From NCBI GenBank assembly GCA_964386525.1, contig CAYLSO010000035.1, forward strand, positions 1 to 19,710: 19,710 nt of DNA, in the 5' to 3' direction. Positions 13,221-19,710 of this stretch are shown piece after piece. Below the pieces are notes generated by a model that saw only the letters and a program-made list of their open reading frames with translations, made no database searches and was not told the DNA's origin. Position 1 is the first letter of the stretch. The number at the start of each line of letters is the position of its first letter. The position numbers were made by a program, and so were the translations under genes. The DNA comes from CAYLSO01 sp964386525. GTDB taxonomy: Bacteria; Eisenbacteria; RBG-16-71-46; DASYSL01.

Positions 13221-13343
13221 CTGCCGCCGGTGATCCCCAACCCGGTGCGCGGCGCCGCGTCGCTCTCCTTCACGATCGCGCGGGGCGAGGCGGTGGCGCT
13301 GTCCGTCTACTCGGTGGATGGGCGGGAGATCCGGACGCTGGCC
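13221..13343 (+). pseudogene. Fragment of a FlgD-like / C-terminal sorting domain
   Basis: Directly after the lipid kinase stop, one frame reads LPPVIPNPVRGAASLSFTIA then RGEAVALSVYSVDGREIRTLAR. This matches the first half of the FlgD-Ig-like/secretion sorting domain found at the C-terminus of many surface proteins (NP...F.ia..g.v.l.vYsv.Gr.irtLa). The second half (usually G.h.v.WdGrd..G..v..GvY) is missing, the body of the surface protein is absent, and there is no Shine-Dalgarno. It appears to be a remnant, or the 5' part of a frameshifted gene continuing in the overlapping frame of the next entry. Confidence 0.5.
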
Positions 13344-13746
13344 CGCGCCCGCTCCCGCTGTCGTGGCTCCGGCGGCCGCTCCGGCCGTCGCCCAGCCGGC
13401 CCCGGCCCCGGGGAAGCCGCCCCTGGTCTATTACGAGAAGGCTGTCGTGGTGATCGACGGCAAGACGGAGGCCAACGGGTCTCTGCAGATGGAGTTCCTT
13501 TCCCTCAAGGGCGGGCTCAAGACCTTCTCGGTGAACGTACTGGCCAAGACGAAGAAGGCGGACATCGCGCGCGACATCAACAAGGAGCTCACCATCGTCG
13601 TCGGAGACGGAGACGCGTACAAGGTGAAGCTCCAGGGCGAGAAGATCAAGATCGAGCGGGCCGACAAGAAGGCGTCACCGACCTTCTTCCTCACCGTCAG
13701 CAGCCTCGCGGTGCCGGGGCTCTCCATGCGGGTCGAGAAGGGCTGA
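13318..13746 (+). CDS. Small beta-rich protein of unknown function with a Pro/Ala linker
   Basis: The 142-residue reading begins with a Pro/Ala-rich stretch (about residues 9-35) and continues as a Lys-rich, beta-strand-rich domain: VYYEKAVVVIDGKTEANGSL, MEFLSLKGGLKTFSVNVLA, ELTIVVGDGDAYKVKLQG, TFFLTVSSLAVPGLSMRVEK. Use of AAG/GAG codons and lower GC than the neighbours make the latter part look like genuine coding sequence. The start is doubtful: the ATG lies inside the FlgD-like fragment in another frame, has no good Shine-Dalgarno and gives no signal peptide. A single frame shift near 13330-13345 would join the two. I recognise no named family. It ends 95 bases before the convergent gene at 13841. 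Confidence 0.5.
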   Translation: MGGRSGRWPAPAPAVVAPAAAPAVAQPAPAPGKPPLVYYEKAVVVIDGKTEANGSLQMEFLSLKGGLKTFSVNVLAKTKKADIARDINKELTIVVGDGDAYKVKLQGEKIKIERADKKASPTFFLTVSSLAVPGLSMRVEKG

Positions 13747-13771
13747 GCCAGCCGGCATCGGTCGAAGCAGA

Positions 13772-13814
13772 ATCGGCAGCCCCGCGGCGGGGCCGCCGAT
13801 CCGCATTTGTGCGG
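13772..13814. terminator. Two tandem hairpins between convergent genes
   Basis: ATCGGC-A-GCCCCG (13772-13784) pairs with CGGGGC-C-GCCGAT (13788-13800) around the loop CGG, with one A.C mismatch. CCGCA-TTTG-TGCGG (13801-13814) forms a second hairpin at once after it. Position between two convergent stops (13746 and 13841) suggests a bidirectional terminator. No long T tract is present. Confidence 0.6.
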
Positions 13815-13840
13815 CGAGCGCGCGGGTGGCCCGACCGAGA

Positions 13841-14443
13841 CTACTTCTTCTTCGCCGGGGCGGCCTTCTGAGCGGCGGGTTTCTCCACGGAGATCGCCAC
13901 CGCCAACGTGTGGGTGAAGACCACGACCTGGCCGACCGCGACCCTGTCCAGATTGGCGGGGTCGAGCGGTGTCAGCATATAGGGTTCGCCGTCGAGGCCG
14001 CGCAACGTCACCGTCCCGGCCTGCTTGTCGATGGCCGCGATCGTAGCCTTGGCCTGCGTCGTCTCCGTCTGGCTGGCCGAGGGCTTGGCGCCGAGCGGGG
14101 CCCGGCCGGTGACCGTCTCCGAGGTGACCTCGGCGACGCCGGTGGTGTCGACGTGGACGGTGAACTTCTCCATGTGTTTCGTCACCACGAGGTCCGTCAC
14201 CTTCAGTTGGGCGAAATTGCGGACCTCCGGACCGGCCTTGATCGTGGCCGTGTCCCCGTCCGCAGTCCTGAGGGTCACGAAGCGGTTCGCCTTGTCGATG
14301 CTGACGATGGTCATGGTGTCCGTGGACTGCTCCACGGCCTCGAAACGAGGGCTGCTGTCCGCCGCTGCGGCCTTCTCCTCGGCGCTGGCGGGGGCGGGCA
14401 GGGTGGCGAGCGACAGCAGTCCCAGCAAGAGCAGCTTCTTCAT
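13841..14443 (-). CDS. Periplasmic two-repeat beta protein of unknown function
   Basis: The 200-residue protein begins MKKLLLLGLLSLATLPAPASA, a good signal peptide (cleavage before EE). The mature part holds two related beta units: TMTIVSIDKANRFVTLRTAD...EVRNFAQLKVTDLVV (about 43-88) and KATIAAIDKQAGTVTLRGLD...NLDRVAVGQVVVFTHTLAVAISV (about 132-185). Both have the pattern xI.xIDK...tVTLr..dG........NL..v.VgdvVv. This resembles small periplasmic proteins annotated as hypothetical in many proteobacteria. The tail AAQKAAPAKKK is basic. The ATG at 14443 has AAGGAAG nine to ten bases upstream. It appears monocistronic. No catalytic residues stand out, so a binding or structural role is a guess. 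Confidence 0.75.
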   Translation of the reverse strand: MKKLLLLGLLSLATLPAPASAEEKAAAADSSPRFEAVEQSTDTMTIVSIDKANRFVTLRTADGDTATIKAGPEVRNFAQLKVTDLVVTKHMEKFTVHVDTTGVAEVTSETVTGRAPLGAKPSASQTETTQAKATIAAIDKQAGTVTLRGLDGEPYMLTPLDPANLDRVAVGQVVVFTHTLAVAISVEKPAAQKAAPAKKK

Positions 14444-14602
14444 GGGGATTCTTCCTTGATAAGGTGGGGGGGCGGTAGCCCGAGTCCTTGATGCCAATCG
14501 ACAGCCAAGCCTAGAGCACAATGGGACCGGCCGCCATAGACCAGCGTCTTCGGCGACCCGACGCGCCGGTCGTCGTCGGTGCCCTCGCTGCGGGGCGCTG
14601 GG

Positions 14603-15196
14603 CTAGAAGCGAACCGTGACCTGCGCGAGGGGGATGAGCGGGGCCATCCCGTCTGCCTCAGGAGGCAACATGGCTTCGCGCCGGGCGGGCGACAGCGGCG
14701 GAGCCAGGCTGTATCCCCGCTGGCGGTTGATCGCCGAGGACCGGATCGGGGCTTCCACCCAGGAGGCGATCCACGATCCCAGGAAGAGCATTCCCCCGAG
14801 GGCACCCAGGGCGTCATCGGAGGATTCCTCGCCGGCGATCATCATTACCGTCGACGTCAGCCCCACGACACTGAACGCGATTCCTTTCCCCACGTCTCCG
14901 TTGTAGAACTGCCCCATCCCGGGGAGGAGGACGAAAGAGAGTCCCCAAGCGAGCCAGGGGCTCTTCTTCCCGGGCCACTCTCCCCGCCTGATCACGCCTA
15001 CGTTGTCCCACGAGATGGTGTCCACCTCTCCACCCATCGTGCGGATCACGAGATGGCTGCCAGGCGCTTCTTCGACGATGCGTCCCTTGAACTCGGTGCT
15101 GTCCTTGGTCGTGACGACGTCCTGTGCGCGACAAGGGGTCACGACACAAGCACTGAGAACAGACGCGAGCAGCCATGCCAGTCCGATCGCTCTCAT
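14603..15196 (-). CDS. Exported or lipid-anchored membrane protein with a 'PGMGQFYNGD' helix pair
   Basis: The 197-residue product starts MRAIGLAWLLASVLSAC. LSAC fits a lipobox at Cys17, though cleavage a few residues later (CRAQ) is also possible. A small beta segment follows: VVTTKDSTEFKGRIVEE and VIRTMGGEVDTISWDNVGVIRRG. This resembles proteins in which a metal- or ligand-free 'K..tvf.G.i.e...g..i.i.t.dG....i....i..I' unit precedes a membrane part. Then come SFVLLPGMGQFYNGDVGKGI with a hydrophobic stretch and MLFLGSWIASWVEAPI, reminiscent of TM2/DUF5683-type membrane proteins. The ATG at 15196 has GGGAG seven bases upstream. A promoter is visible at 15263-15291. Its role is unknown. Confidence 0.75.
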   Translation of the reverse strand: MRAIGLAWLLASVLSACVVTPCRAQDVVTTKDSTEFKGRIVEEAPGSHLVIRTMGGEVDTISWDNVGVIRRGEWPGKKSPWLAWGLSFVLLPGMGQFYNGDVGKGIAFSVVGLTSTVMMIAGEESSDDALGALGGMLFLGSWIASWVEAPIRSSAINRQRGYSLAPPLSPARREAMLPPEADGMAPLIPLAQVTVRF

Positions 15197-15262
15197 CGTG
15201 CAGCTCCCAGCCGGAGTCACAGTTCGCTCGGCAGGGAAGCCACCCTGGAGCGACCGGCGAGA

Positions 15263-15291
15263 AGCCTAGCCCCGTCGTGGAAGAGGGTCAA
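15263..15291 (-). promoter_or_regulatory. Sigma70-type promoter of the 14603-15196 gene
   Basis: On the minus strand, TTGACC (15291-15286), a 17-base spacer and TAGGCT (15268-15263, fits TANNNT). The predicted start near 15256 leaves about 60 bases of leader before the ATG at 15196. Confidence 0.5.
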
Positions 15292-15369
15292 TCTGGATTC
15301 CAGGTGGCCGGAGTTATGGCTGGGAGGAGCGACGCGCACGGGCGCCCGACGGGGCAGGGCGCTGCGAAG

Positions 15370-16494
15370 CTAGACGATGGCCTTCTCGTAGATGCGGTAC
15401 TTCTTGTAGAGCTTTCCACCCACGGCCGCGTCGAAGCGGTTGATCAGGTCGTTGTCTTCCAGATTCCAGGACATCTCGCACCACTTGTAGCCGAGCCGGG
15501 CGCCCCTGACCTCCGTCTCGTAGTACAGCACGGTGTTGATGCCCGTGCGGCGGTACTCGGGCAGCAAGCCGAAGACCAGCGAGCGCAGGCCGGTGATGCG
15601 CCGCTTGTAGTAGAACCACTTGAGGATTCCGATCGGTCCCAGCCGGCCGTTGAGGTGCTTCAGCACGTGGTTGTAATCCGGCAAAGTGATGCTGACCCCG
15701 ACGGGGCGCCCGCCGACCTCCGCGAACAGCACCAACTCGGGCTCGGCGATGGGCTTGAGCTGCTTGGCCATCAGGTCCATCTCGCTGGCGGTCATGGGAA
15801 CGAAGCCCCAGTTCGGCTCCCAGGCGGAATTGTAGATTTCCTGGATGGCCGCCACGTCCGCCTCGAGGCGCCTCATGTCGAGGGGCCGCACCACGACGCC
15901 CTCGCGCTTCTTGACCCGCTCCACCAGGGTGGCGATGCGATCCACCACGCCCACCTCGTCCTTGAGGAAGGCGTACAGGTCCTTGATCTTCGCCAGCCCG
16001 TAGCCCTCGGCGAGAGCGAGGTAGTAGCGCGGGTTGTATGGCATCATGAGCACGGGATCGGAGTCGAAGCCTTCGAGCAGGAACCCGCACTCGTCGTTCA
16101 TGCTCAGGTTCATGGGGCCGCGCAGCCGGTCCATGCCGGCGTCCTTGCACCAGAGCTCGGCGGCGGCGAACAGGGCGCCGGCGGCCTCGGGGTCGTCGGC
16201 GCACTCGAACATGCCGAAGAAGCCGGTGCGCTCCTTGTGGAACTCGTTGTGACGGTCGTCGACGATCGCGGCGACGCGGCCCACGACCTGCGGCCCGCGC
16301 CGCGCCAGGAAGAGCTCCATCCGGGCGTGCTCGAAGAAAGGGTGCCGGGAGCGATCGAGCTTGAAGCGGACGTCCTGGAGGAGCGGCGGCACCCAGTGCG
16401 GATGGCCGCGGTAGATCTGCCAGGGCAGGCGCAGGAAGGTCTCCACGTCGCGGGGGGGCTCGACGCGATGGATGGCGACCTCGTGCGGTGTCAT
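15370..16494 (-). CDS. GNAT-like N-acyltransferase, paralogue of the 9897-11033 protein
   Basis: The 374-residue protein has the same block order as the 9897 gene: FLRLPWQIYRGHPHWVPPL near residue 20, VVGRVAAIVDD, FFGMFECADDPEAAGAL (about 92-108), LRGPMNLSMNDECGFLLEGF, PVLMMPYNPRYY, WGFVPMTASEMDLMAKQL, VGVSITLPDYNHVL, FGLLPEYRRTGINTVLYYE and the end YRIYEKAIV. It looks closer to the common form of this family than the 9897 copy, which has lost several aromatic and acidic positions. The family is widespread, is annotated as hypothetical or N-acetyltransferase, and has no proven function to my knowledge. The ATG at 16494 is preceded by GGAGGGA at a long spacing. It stands alone between unrelated genes. 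A lipid-related acyl-transfer role is suggested only by its paralogue's context. Confidence 0.75.
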   Translation of the reverse strand: MTPHEVAIHRVEPPRDVETFLRLPWQIYRGHPHWVPPLLQDVRFKLDRSRHPFFEHARMELFLARRGPQVVGRVAAIVDDRHNEFHKERTGFFGMFECADDPEAAGALFAAAELWCKDAGMDRLRGPMNLSMNDECGFLLEGFDSDPVLMMPYNPRYYLALAEGYGLAKIKDLYAFLKDEVGVVDRIATLVERVKKREGVVVRPLDMRRLEADVAAIQEIYNSAWEPNWGFVPMTASEMDLMAKQLKPIAEPELVLFAEVGGRPVGVSITLPDYNHVLKHLNGRLGPIGILKWFYYKRRITGLRSLVFGLLPEYRRTGINTVLYYETEVRGARLGYKWCEMSWNLEDNDLINRFDAAVGGKLYKKYRIYEKAIV

Positions 16495-16588
16495 TGCCGA
16501 CCGTGTCCCTCCGTGGATCCGAGCGTCGCGGGGGCTCGCCGGCGACGTCTGTGCGCCCCGACGATGGCAGCCCGGCAGCTCGCAGACC

Positions 16589-16866
16589 TTACCGCGGCCA
16601 TCGGGGAGAGGCCAGTGGAAAGGGGCCCCACGGCGCCGGGGGGCCGAACTTCACGACCGCGGCGGCATCCGCCAGGCCGACGGTCTCGGCCGCGAGCTCC
16701 CGCCCATCCTTGAACAGCCTCACCACGCTGCCGTCGAAGGTCGCGCCCAGTCGGATGAACGGGCGCCGCGCCACGGACACCGTTTGACTCCGGCGCGGGC
16801 CGGGTGCGGTGAACGGCGAGAGGTCGCGGACCCCGGACACGGAAAGCTCCCGCGGCCGGTCGCATG
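16589..16866 (-). pseudogene. Fragment resembling a LamG / concanavalin-A-like domain
   Basis: In the 398-base stretch 16495-16892, where no complete gene is seen, the minus strand reads ...SQTVSVARRPFIRLGATFDG then SVVRLFKDGRELAAETVG and stops at 16589. This matches the LamG-type core 'hvaaTyDGs.vrLyvDG.lva'. The upstream end lacks a convincing start, signal peptide or Shine-Dalgarno, and the fragment is far shorter than a LamG-bearing protein. It may be the relic of a surface protein. The frame is short and the match covers only about 40 residues, so a chance resemblance is possible. Confidence 0.35.
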
Positions 16867-16892
16867 CCTCGGTTCCTTCCCGGCGCGGCGGT

Positions 16893-19427
16893 CTAGGTCG
16901 CCCGTTCCGCCGGGATCCCCAGTTCCTCCGCCAGGCAGCCCAGCACGGCGTCGGCATCCGGTGCGGCGAGCAACCGGGCGCGGAACTCGTCGTGCATCAG
17001 GCTGCGGGCCAGCTTGGAGAAGATCTTCAGGTGGGTGTCGTCGGGATCGGCCTCGCGCACGGCCAGGAGGATGACGCACTCGACCGGCCGGGCGTCGGCC
17101 GAACCCCACTCCACGGGACGCGCCAGGCGCACCAGGGCGACGGAGTTGGCGCTGACCGCGTCGGTCCGGCAGTGGGGGACGGCGAAGCCGTTGCCCAGGC
17201 CCGTGGAGTAGGTGGACTCGCGCGCCCAGACGGCCTCCTCCACGGCGAGCGGGCGGTCGGTGCGGCCGGCGGCGTAGAGCGCGTCCACGATCTCCTGGAT
17301 CGCCTCCGCCTTGCTCTCGCTGTCGCTGCCGAGCGCGATCAGATCCCGATCGAGCAGGCCGACGGTGGCCACCTCAGCCTGGAACGCGGCGAGCACGCCC
17401 TCGACCTCGGCGACGTTGCGGCAGGCCAGCGCGCGCTCGAGGACGGCGCGGCAGTCGGCGGCGGAGTGCTGCGCGACCGCCGACTTGAGGGCCGGGATCC
17501 CGGGGGCCGACGTGCTGATCTCGTCCAGGCCCAGCCCGAGGAGGAGGGGCAGATCGAAGGGGCTGGCCGCCATCTCGCCGCACAGGCCGAGCCAGCAGCC
17601 GCGCGCGCGCGCCTCGCCGGCGATCTTGGCGAGCAGGCGAAGGCACGCCGGATGGCGCGGGCTGTGCAAGCCGCTGACGCGGTCGTTGTCGCGGTCGGCG
17701 GCGAACAGGTACTGGGTCAGGTCGTTCGTGCCGATGCTCAGGAAATCGACGTCGGGGCCCAGTTGGTCGAGGAGGAAAGCGACCGAGGGAACCTCGACCA
17801 TGATGCCCAGCGGCACATCGGGGTCGAACGCCACGCCGGCAGAGGCGAGCTCGGCTCGTGCCTCCGCCAGGCGGGCCTTGACCCAGCGCACCTCGTCCGG
17901 CTCGCTGACCATCGGGATCATGATCCACAGCCGGCCGAAGGCAGAAGCGCGCAGGATGGCCCGCAGCTGGGTGACGAACACGTCGCGGTGCCGGGGGTAG
18001 AGGCGCACGCCGCGGCAGCCGAGGTAAGGGTTGGCCTCCCGCGGCAGGTCCAGGTAGGGGACCGGTTTGTCGCCGCCGATGTCGATGGTGCGCAGGAGGA
18101 CCGGGCGGCCCCCGGCGACGCGCGCGGCGTCGGCATAGACGGCGAACTGCTCGTCCTCGGAGGGCGCGGCGGCGCGGTCGAGGAAGAGCATCTCCGTGCG
18201 GAACAGCCCGATGGCGTCGGCGCCCTGCGCGAACGCCGGGACCAGCTCCTCGGCCGTGCCGACGTTGGCCGCGACTTCGAGCCGCTGGCCGTCGCGGGTC
18301 ACGGCCGGCCCGAGGGCGTGGCGGGCCAGGCGCTCTTGGCGACGCCGGCGGCGCCGCTCCTCCCGCTCGTAGTAGCGCGTGACGGGTGCCCCGACCTCCG
18401 TGATGACGACGCCCAGGTCGGCGTCGATGACGACCTCCAGGCCCTCGGCGAGACGGGAGCGAACCTCGGCTACGCCCGTCAGCATCGGGATGTCGAAGGC
18501 GCGCGCCAGCACCACCGCGTGCGAGGTCGTACCGGCGCGCTCCAGCACCAGGGCCTTGAGGAACCGGCGGTCGAGCGCCAGGAGTTGGCGGGGCGCCAGG
18601 GTTTCCGCCACGACGACCGCCGGCCGGGTGAGCCGCACGTCGGCCGTGCGGAAGTGCTCGCCGTAGATCTGCTCGAGAAGCTGGAGGGAAATGTCCTCCA
18701 CGTCGATGGCCCGCTCGCGCACGTAGAGGCTCTCGGCGGCGGTCAGCCGGGAGGTGAAGAAGGCGGCGGCCGCCAGGATCGCCTGACCGGCGGACTGGCC
18801 CCGGGCCACGGACTGGAGTATCCGCTCGGCGAGGGCGACATCACTGGCGATGGAGAGGTGCGCCCCCAGTATGCCCGCCGCCACCGGCGAGGGACGCGCC
18901 GCCAACCTGGCTTCGAGCGTGGCGCAGACGGCGGCGATGGCGCGACGCACCTTCTCCCGCTCCTGGGCGTGGGAGCCGGCGCCCAGGTGGGCCAGGTCCG
19001 TGGGCAGCGTGGAACTGGTCAGGAACGTGACCGCGCCCCGGCCGACCCCGGCGCAGACCGGCGTGCCCGGGTACCAGCGGACGCCGGCGTGGCGCAGCAC
19101 GCGCGGCAGGGCGACCGCGCCCTCCGCCGCGACCTCGGGCAGAGGCTCGTCGCAGCCCGGCAATACGGTCAGGATGAATTCGCGCAGCGCGGCATGGGCG
19201 GCGGCGGCATCGGCGCCCGCGCACCTAAGCCGGCAGGGATCGCCGTGCCGGGCGTCGATGGCGACGATGGCCAGGGCGCTCTTGGCGTTGGCCGCGGCCG
19301 CCGTGCGGGCGTTGGCCAGGGTGACGTCGGCGGTGAAGCGCGAGGCCACCTCGGCCAGCCGGCTGGCCGGGCGCGCGTGCAGCCCGTACGTCAGCGGACA
19401 CTCGAACGCGTACTCGAGGGTCTTCAT
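16893..19427 (-). CDS. Multiphosphoryl transfer protein, HPr-EI-EIIA(Fru) fusion
   Basis: This cytoplasmic phosphotransferase-system protein passes phosphate from PEP along EI, HPr and EIIA. The 844 residues hold HPr (1-90; phospho-site GLHARPAS, His17; NAKSAL with Ser50 in the place of the regulatory Ser46), then enzyme I (about 118-690; phospho-His303 in GTTSHAVVLARAFDIPML, then GLFRTEMLF, FLSIGTNDLTQYLFAADRDN and the active Cys in GLCGEMAAS), then a fructose/nitrogen-type EIIA (about 697-844; STGLGNGFAVPHCRTDAV with His752). The order matches FrwA/FryA of E. coli rather than FruB (EIIA-HPr-EI). Its ATG overlaps the stop of a truncated EIIC gene (ATGA). With no working permease in view, it may be regulatory or may serve transporters encoded elsewhere. 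Confidence 0.92.
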   Translation of the reverse strand: MKTLEYAFECPLTYGLHARPASRLAEVASRFTADVTLANARTAAAANAKSALAIVAIDARHGDPCRLRCAGADAAAAHAALREFILTVLPGCDEPLPEVAAEGAVALPRVLRHAGVRWYPGTPVCAGVGRGAVTFLTSSTLPTDLAHLGAGSHAQEREKVRRAIAAVCATLEARLAARPSPVAAGILGAHLSIASDVALAERILQSVARGQSAGQAILAAAAFFTSRLTAAESLYVRERAIDVEDISLQLLEQIYGEHFRTADVRLTRPAVVVAETLAPRQLLALDRRFLKALVLERAGTTSHAVVLARAFDIPMLTGVAEVRSRLAEGLEVVIDADLGVVITEVGAPVTRYYEREERRRRRRQERLARHALGPAVTRDGQRLEVAANVGTAEELVPAFAQGADAIGLFRTEMLFLDRAAAPSEDEQFAVYADAARVAGGRPVLLRTIDIGGDKPVPYLDLPREANPYLGCRGVRLYPRHRDVFVTQLRAILRASAFGRLWIMIPMVSEPDEVRWVKARLAEARAELASAGVAFDPDVPLGIMVEVPSVAFLLDQLGPDVDFLSIGTNDLTQYLFAADRDNDRVSGLHSPRHPACLRLLAKIAGEARARGCWLGLCGEMAASPFDLPLLLGLGLDEISTSAPGIPALKSAVAQHSAADCRAVLERALACRNVAEVEGVLAAFQAEVATVGLLDRDLIALGSDSESKAEAIQEIVDALYAAGRTDRPLAVEEAVWARESTYSTGLGNGFAVPHCRTDAVSANSVALVRLARPVEWGSADARPVECVILLAVREADPDDTHLKIFSKLARSLMHDEFRARLLAAPDADAVLGCLAEELGIPAERAT

Positions 19428-19576
19428 CCGTGTGGCCGCTTCCTCAGCCCCAGCGGGGTCATCGGGGCGAAGGCGATGGCGGCGGCGATCAGGATGCCGT
19501 CGCAGGCGATGGAGGGGATGGCGTAGGAGACGCCCGTCAGCCGGTACTGGCGAAGCTTCTTCAGGGCGTCCAGCAT
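19424..19576 (-). pseudogene. Truncated fructose-type PTS EIIC, N-terminal stub only
   Basis: A 50-codon frame reads MLDALKKLRQYRLTGVSYAI, then PSIACDGILIAAAIAFAPMT, then PLGLRKRPHG and a stop. The first 40 residues match the N-terminus and first membrane helix of fructose-family EIIC permeases (LTGVSymiPf.a.GGilia). A full EIIC has about 300-350 residues and eight or more helices; here it ends after the first helix. The ATG at 19576 has GGAG seven bases upstream, and the TGA overlaps the ATG of the HPr-EI-EIIA gene (ATGA, 19424-19427), so translational coupling has survived the loss. The usual second Gly of the helix motif is Asp (ACDGI), a charged residue consistent with decay. Confidence 0.65.
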
Positions 19577-19631
19577 GCCGCGCTCCAGAGGTCGGTGAGG
19601 TCCACCCGCTTCCCCACGGCTGTCGGGCGGG

Positions 19632-19660
19632 AATCTAGCAGGCGAAGCGCCGGCAGTCGA
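19632..19660 (-). promoter_or_regulatory. Weak promoter candidate for the EIIC-stub / PTS unit
   Basis: On the minus strand, TCGACT (19660-19655), a 17-base spacer and TAGATT (19637-19632), each agreeing with consensus at four of six positions. It lies about 55 bases before the ATG at 19576. The rest of 19577-19710 shows no gene. Confidence 0.25.
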
Positions 19661-19710
19661 TGAGACGCCCCTGCGCCGGGCCGGCAGCCGCAGGCCACGA
19701 TCCGGTCGGA

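Noticed and set aside
15342..15362. GCGCCC/GGGCGC hairpin after the 15370 gene as a terminator
   Set aside because: The stem has only six pairs with a nine-base loop and no T tract; such pairs are common in DNA this GC-rich.
16809..19526. A 905-codon open frame on the plus strand opposite the PTS gene
   Set aside because: It mirrors the HPr-EI-EIIA gene, has the Gly/Arg/Asp-rich composition of an antisense GC-rich frame and no recognisable domain. The minus strand has all PTS motifs.
1..19710. CRISPR arrays, insertion-sequence ends, rRNA genes or phage genes
   Set aside because: I saw no regularly spaced repeats, no transposase or integrase motifs and no rRNA-like sequence.

Overview
The window is very GC-rich DNA (roughly 70 % G+C by eye) from a Gram-negative-type bacterium: it encodes a lipoprotein, an outer-membrane beta-barrel protein ending in Phe, and several signal peptides. 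Promoters are sigma70-like and most genes have Shine-Dalgarno sites. A FlgD-like sorting-domain remnant, a LamG-like remnant and many lipid-type enzymes suggest an uncultured lineage such as Candidatus Eisenbacteria, a relative of the FCB group, or a deltaproteobacterial-type phylum. That placement is inference with low confidence.

Layout. 1-2410: end of a secreted endonuclease/exonuclease/phosphatase-fold protein, tRNA-Gln(CUG), an outer-membrane barrel gene and a lipoprotein gene, then tRNA-Glu(CUC). Three similar CTTGAC...TAtaaT-type promoters drive these units. 2509-9765 (minus strand): six tightly packed genes reading two cobalamin-binding radical SAM enzymes, an alpha-oxoamine synthase (serine-palmitoyltransferase/KBL/BioF fold), a FemAB/GNAT-like N-acyltransferase, a CdsA-type CTP:phosphatidate cytidylyltransferase and a CDP-alcohol phosphatidyltransferase. 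9897-13220 (plus strand, divergent from the first block): a GNAT-like protein, a zinc-type medium-chain dehydrogenase and a diacylglycerol/sphingosine-kinase-like lipid kinase, with overlapping stops and starts. 13221-13746: a FlgD-like fragment joined out of frame to a small beta-rich protein. 13841-16494 (minus strand): two small exported or membrane proteins and a paralogue of the 9897 protein. 16893-19427 (minus strand): an HPr-EI-EIIA multiphosphoryl transfer protein, preceded by a 50-codon stub of a fructose-type EIIC.

How the genes may work together. The nine genes from 2509 to 13220 read as one divergent lipid-biosynthesis locus. The alpha-oxoamine synthase would condense an amino acid with an acyl thioester; the dehydrogenase may reduce the ketone; one or both acyltransferase-like proteins would N-acylate the base; the lipid kinase would phosphorylate it; CdsA and the CDP-alcohol phosphotransferase would install a phospho-head group; and the two B12-radical SAM enzymes would methylate or cross-link unactivated carbons. 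Each family call is well supported by motifs. The assembled pathway, a tailored sphingolipid-like or amino-lipid product, is inference and is the most interesting proposal here.
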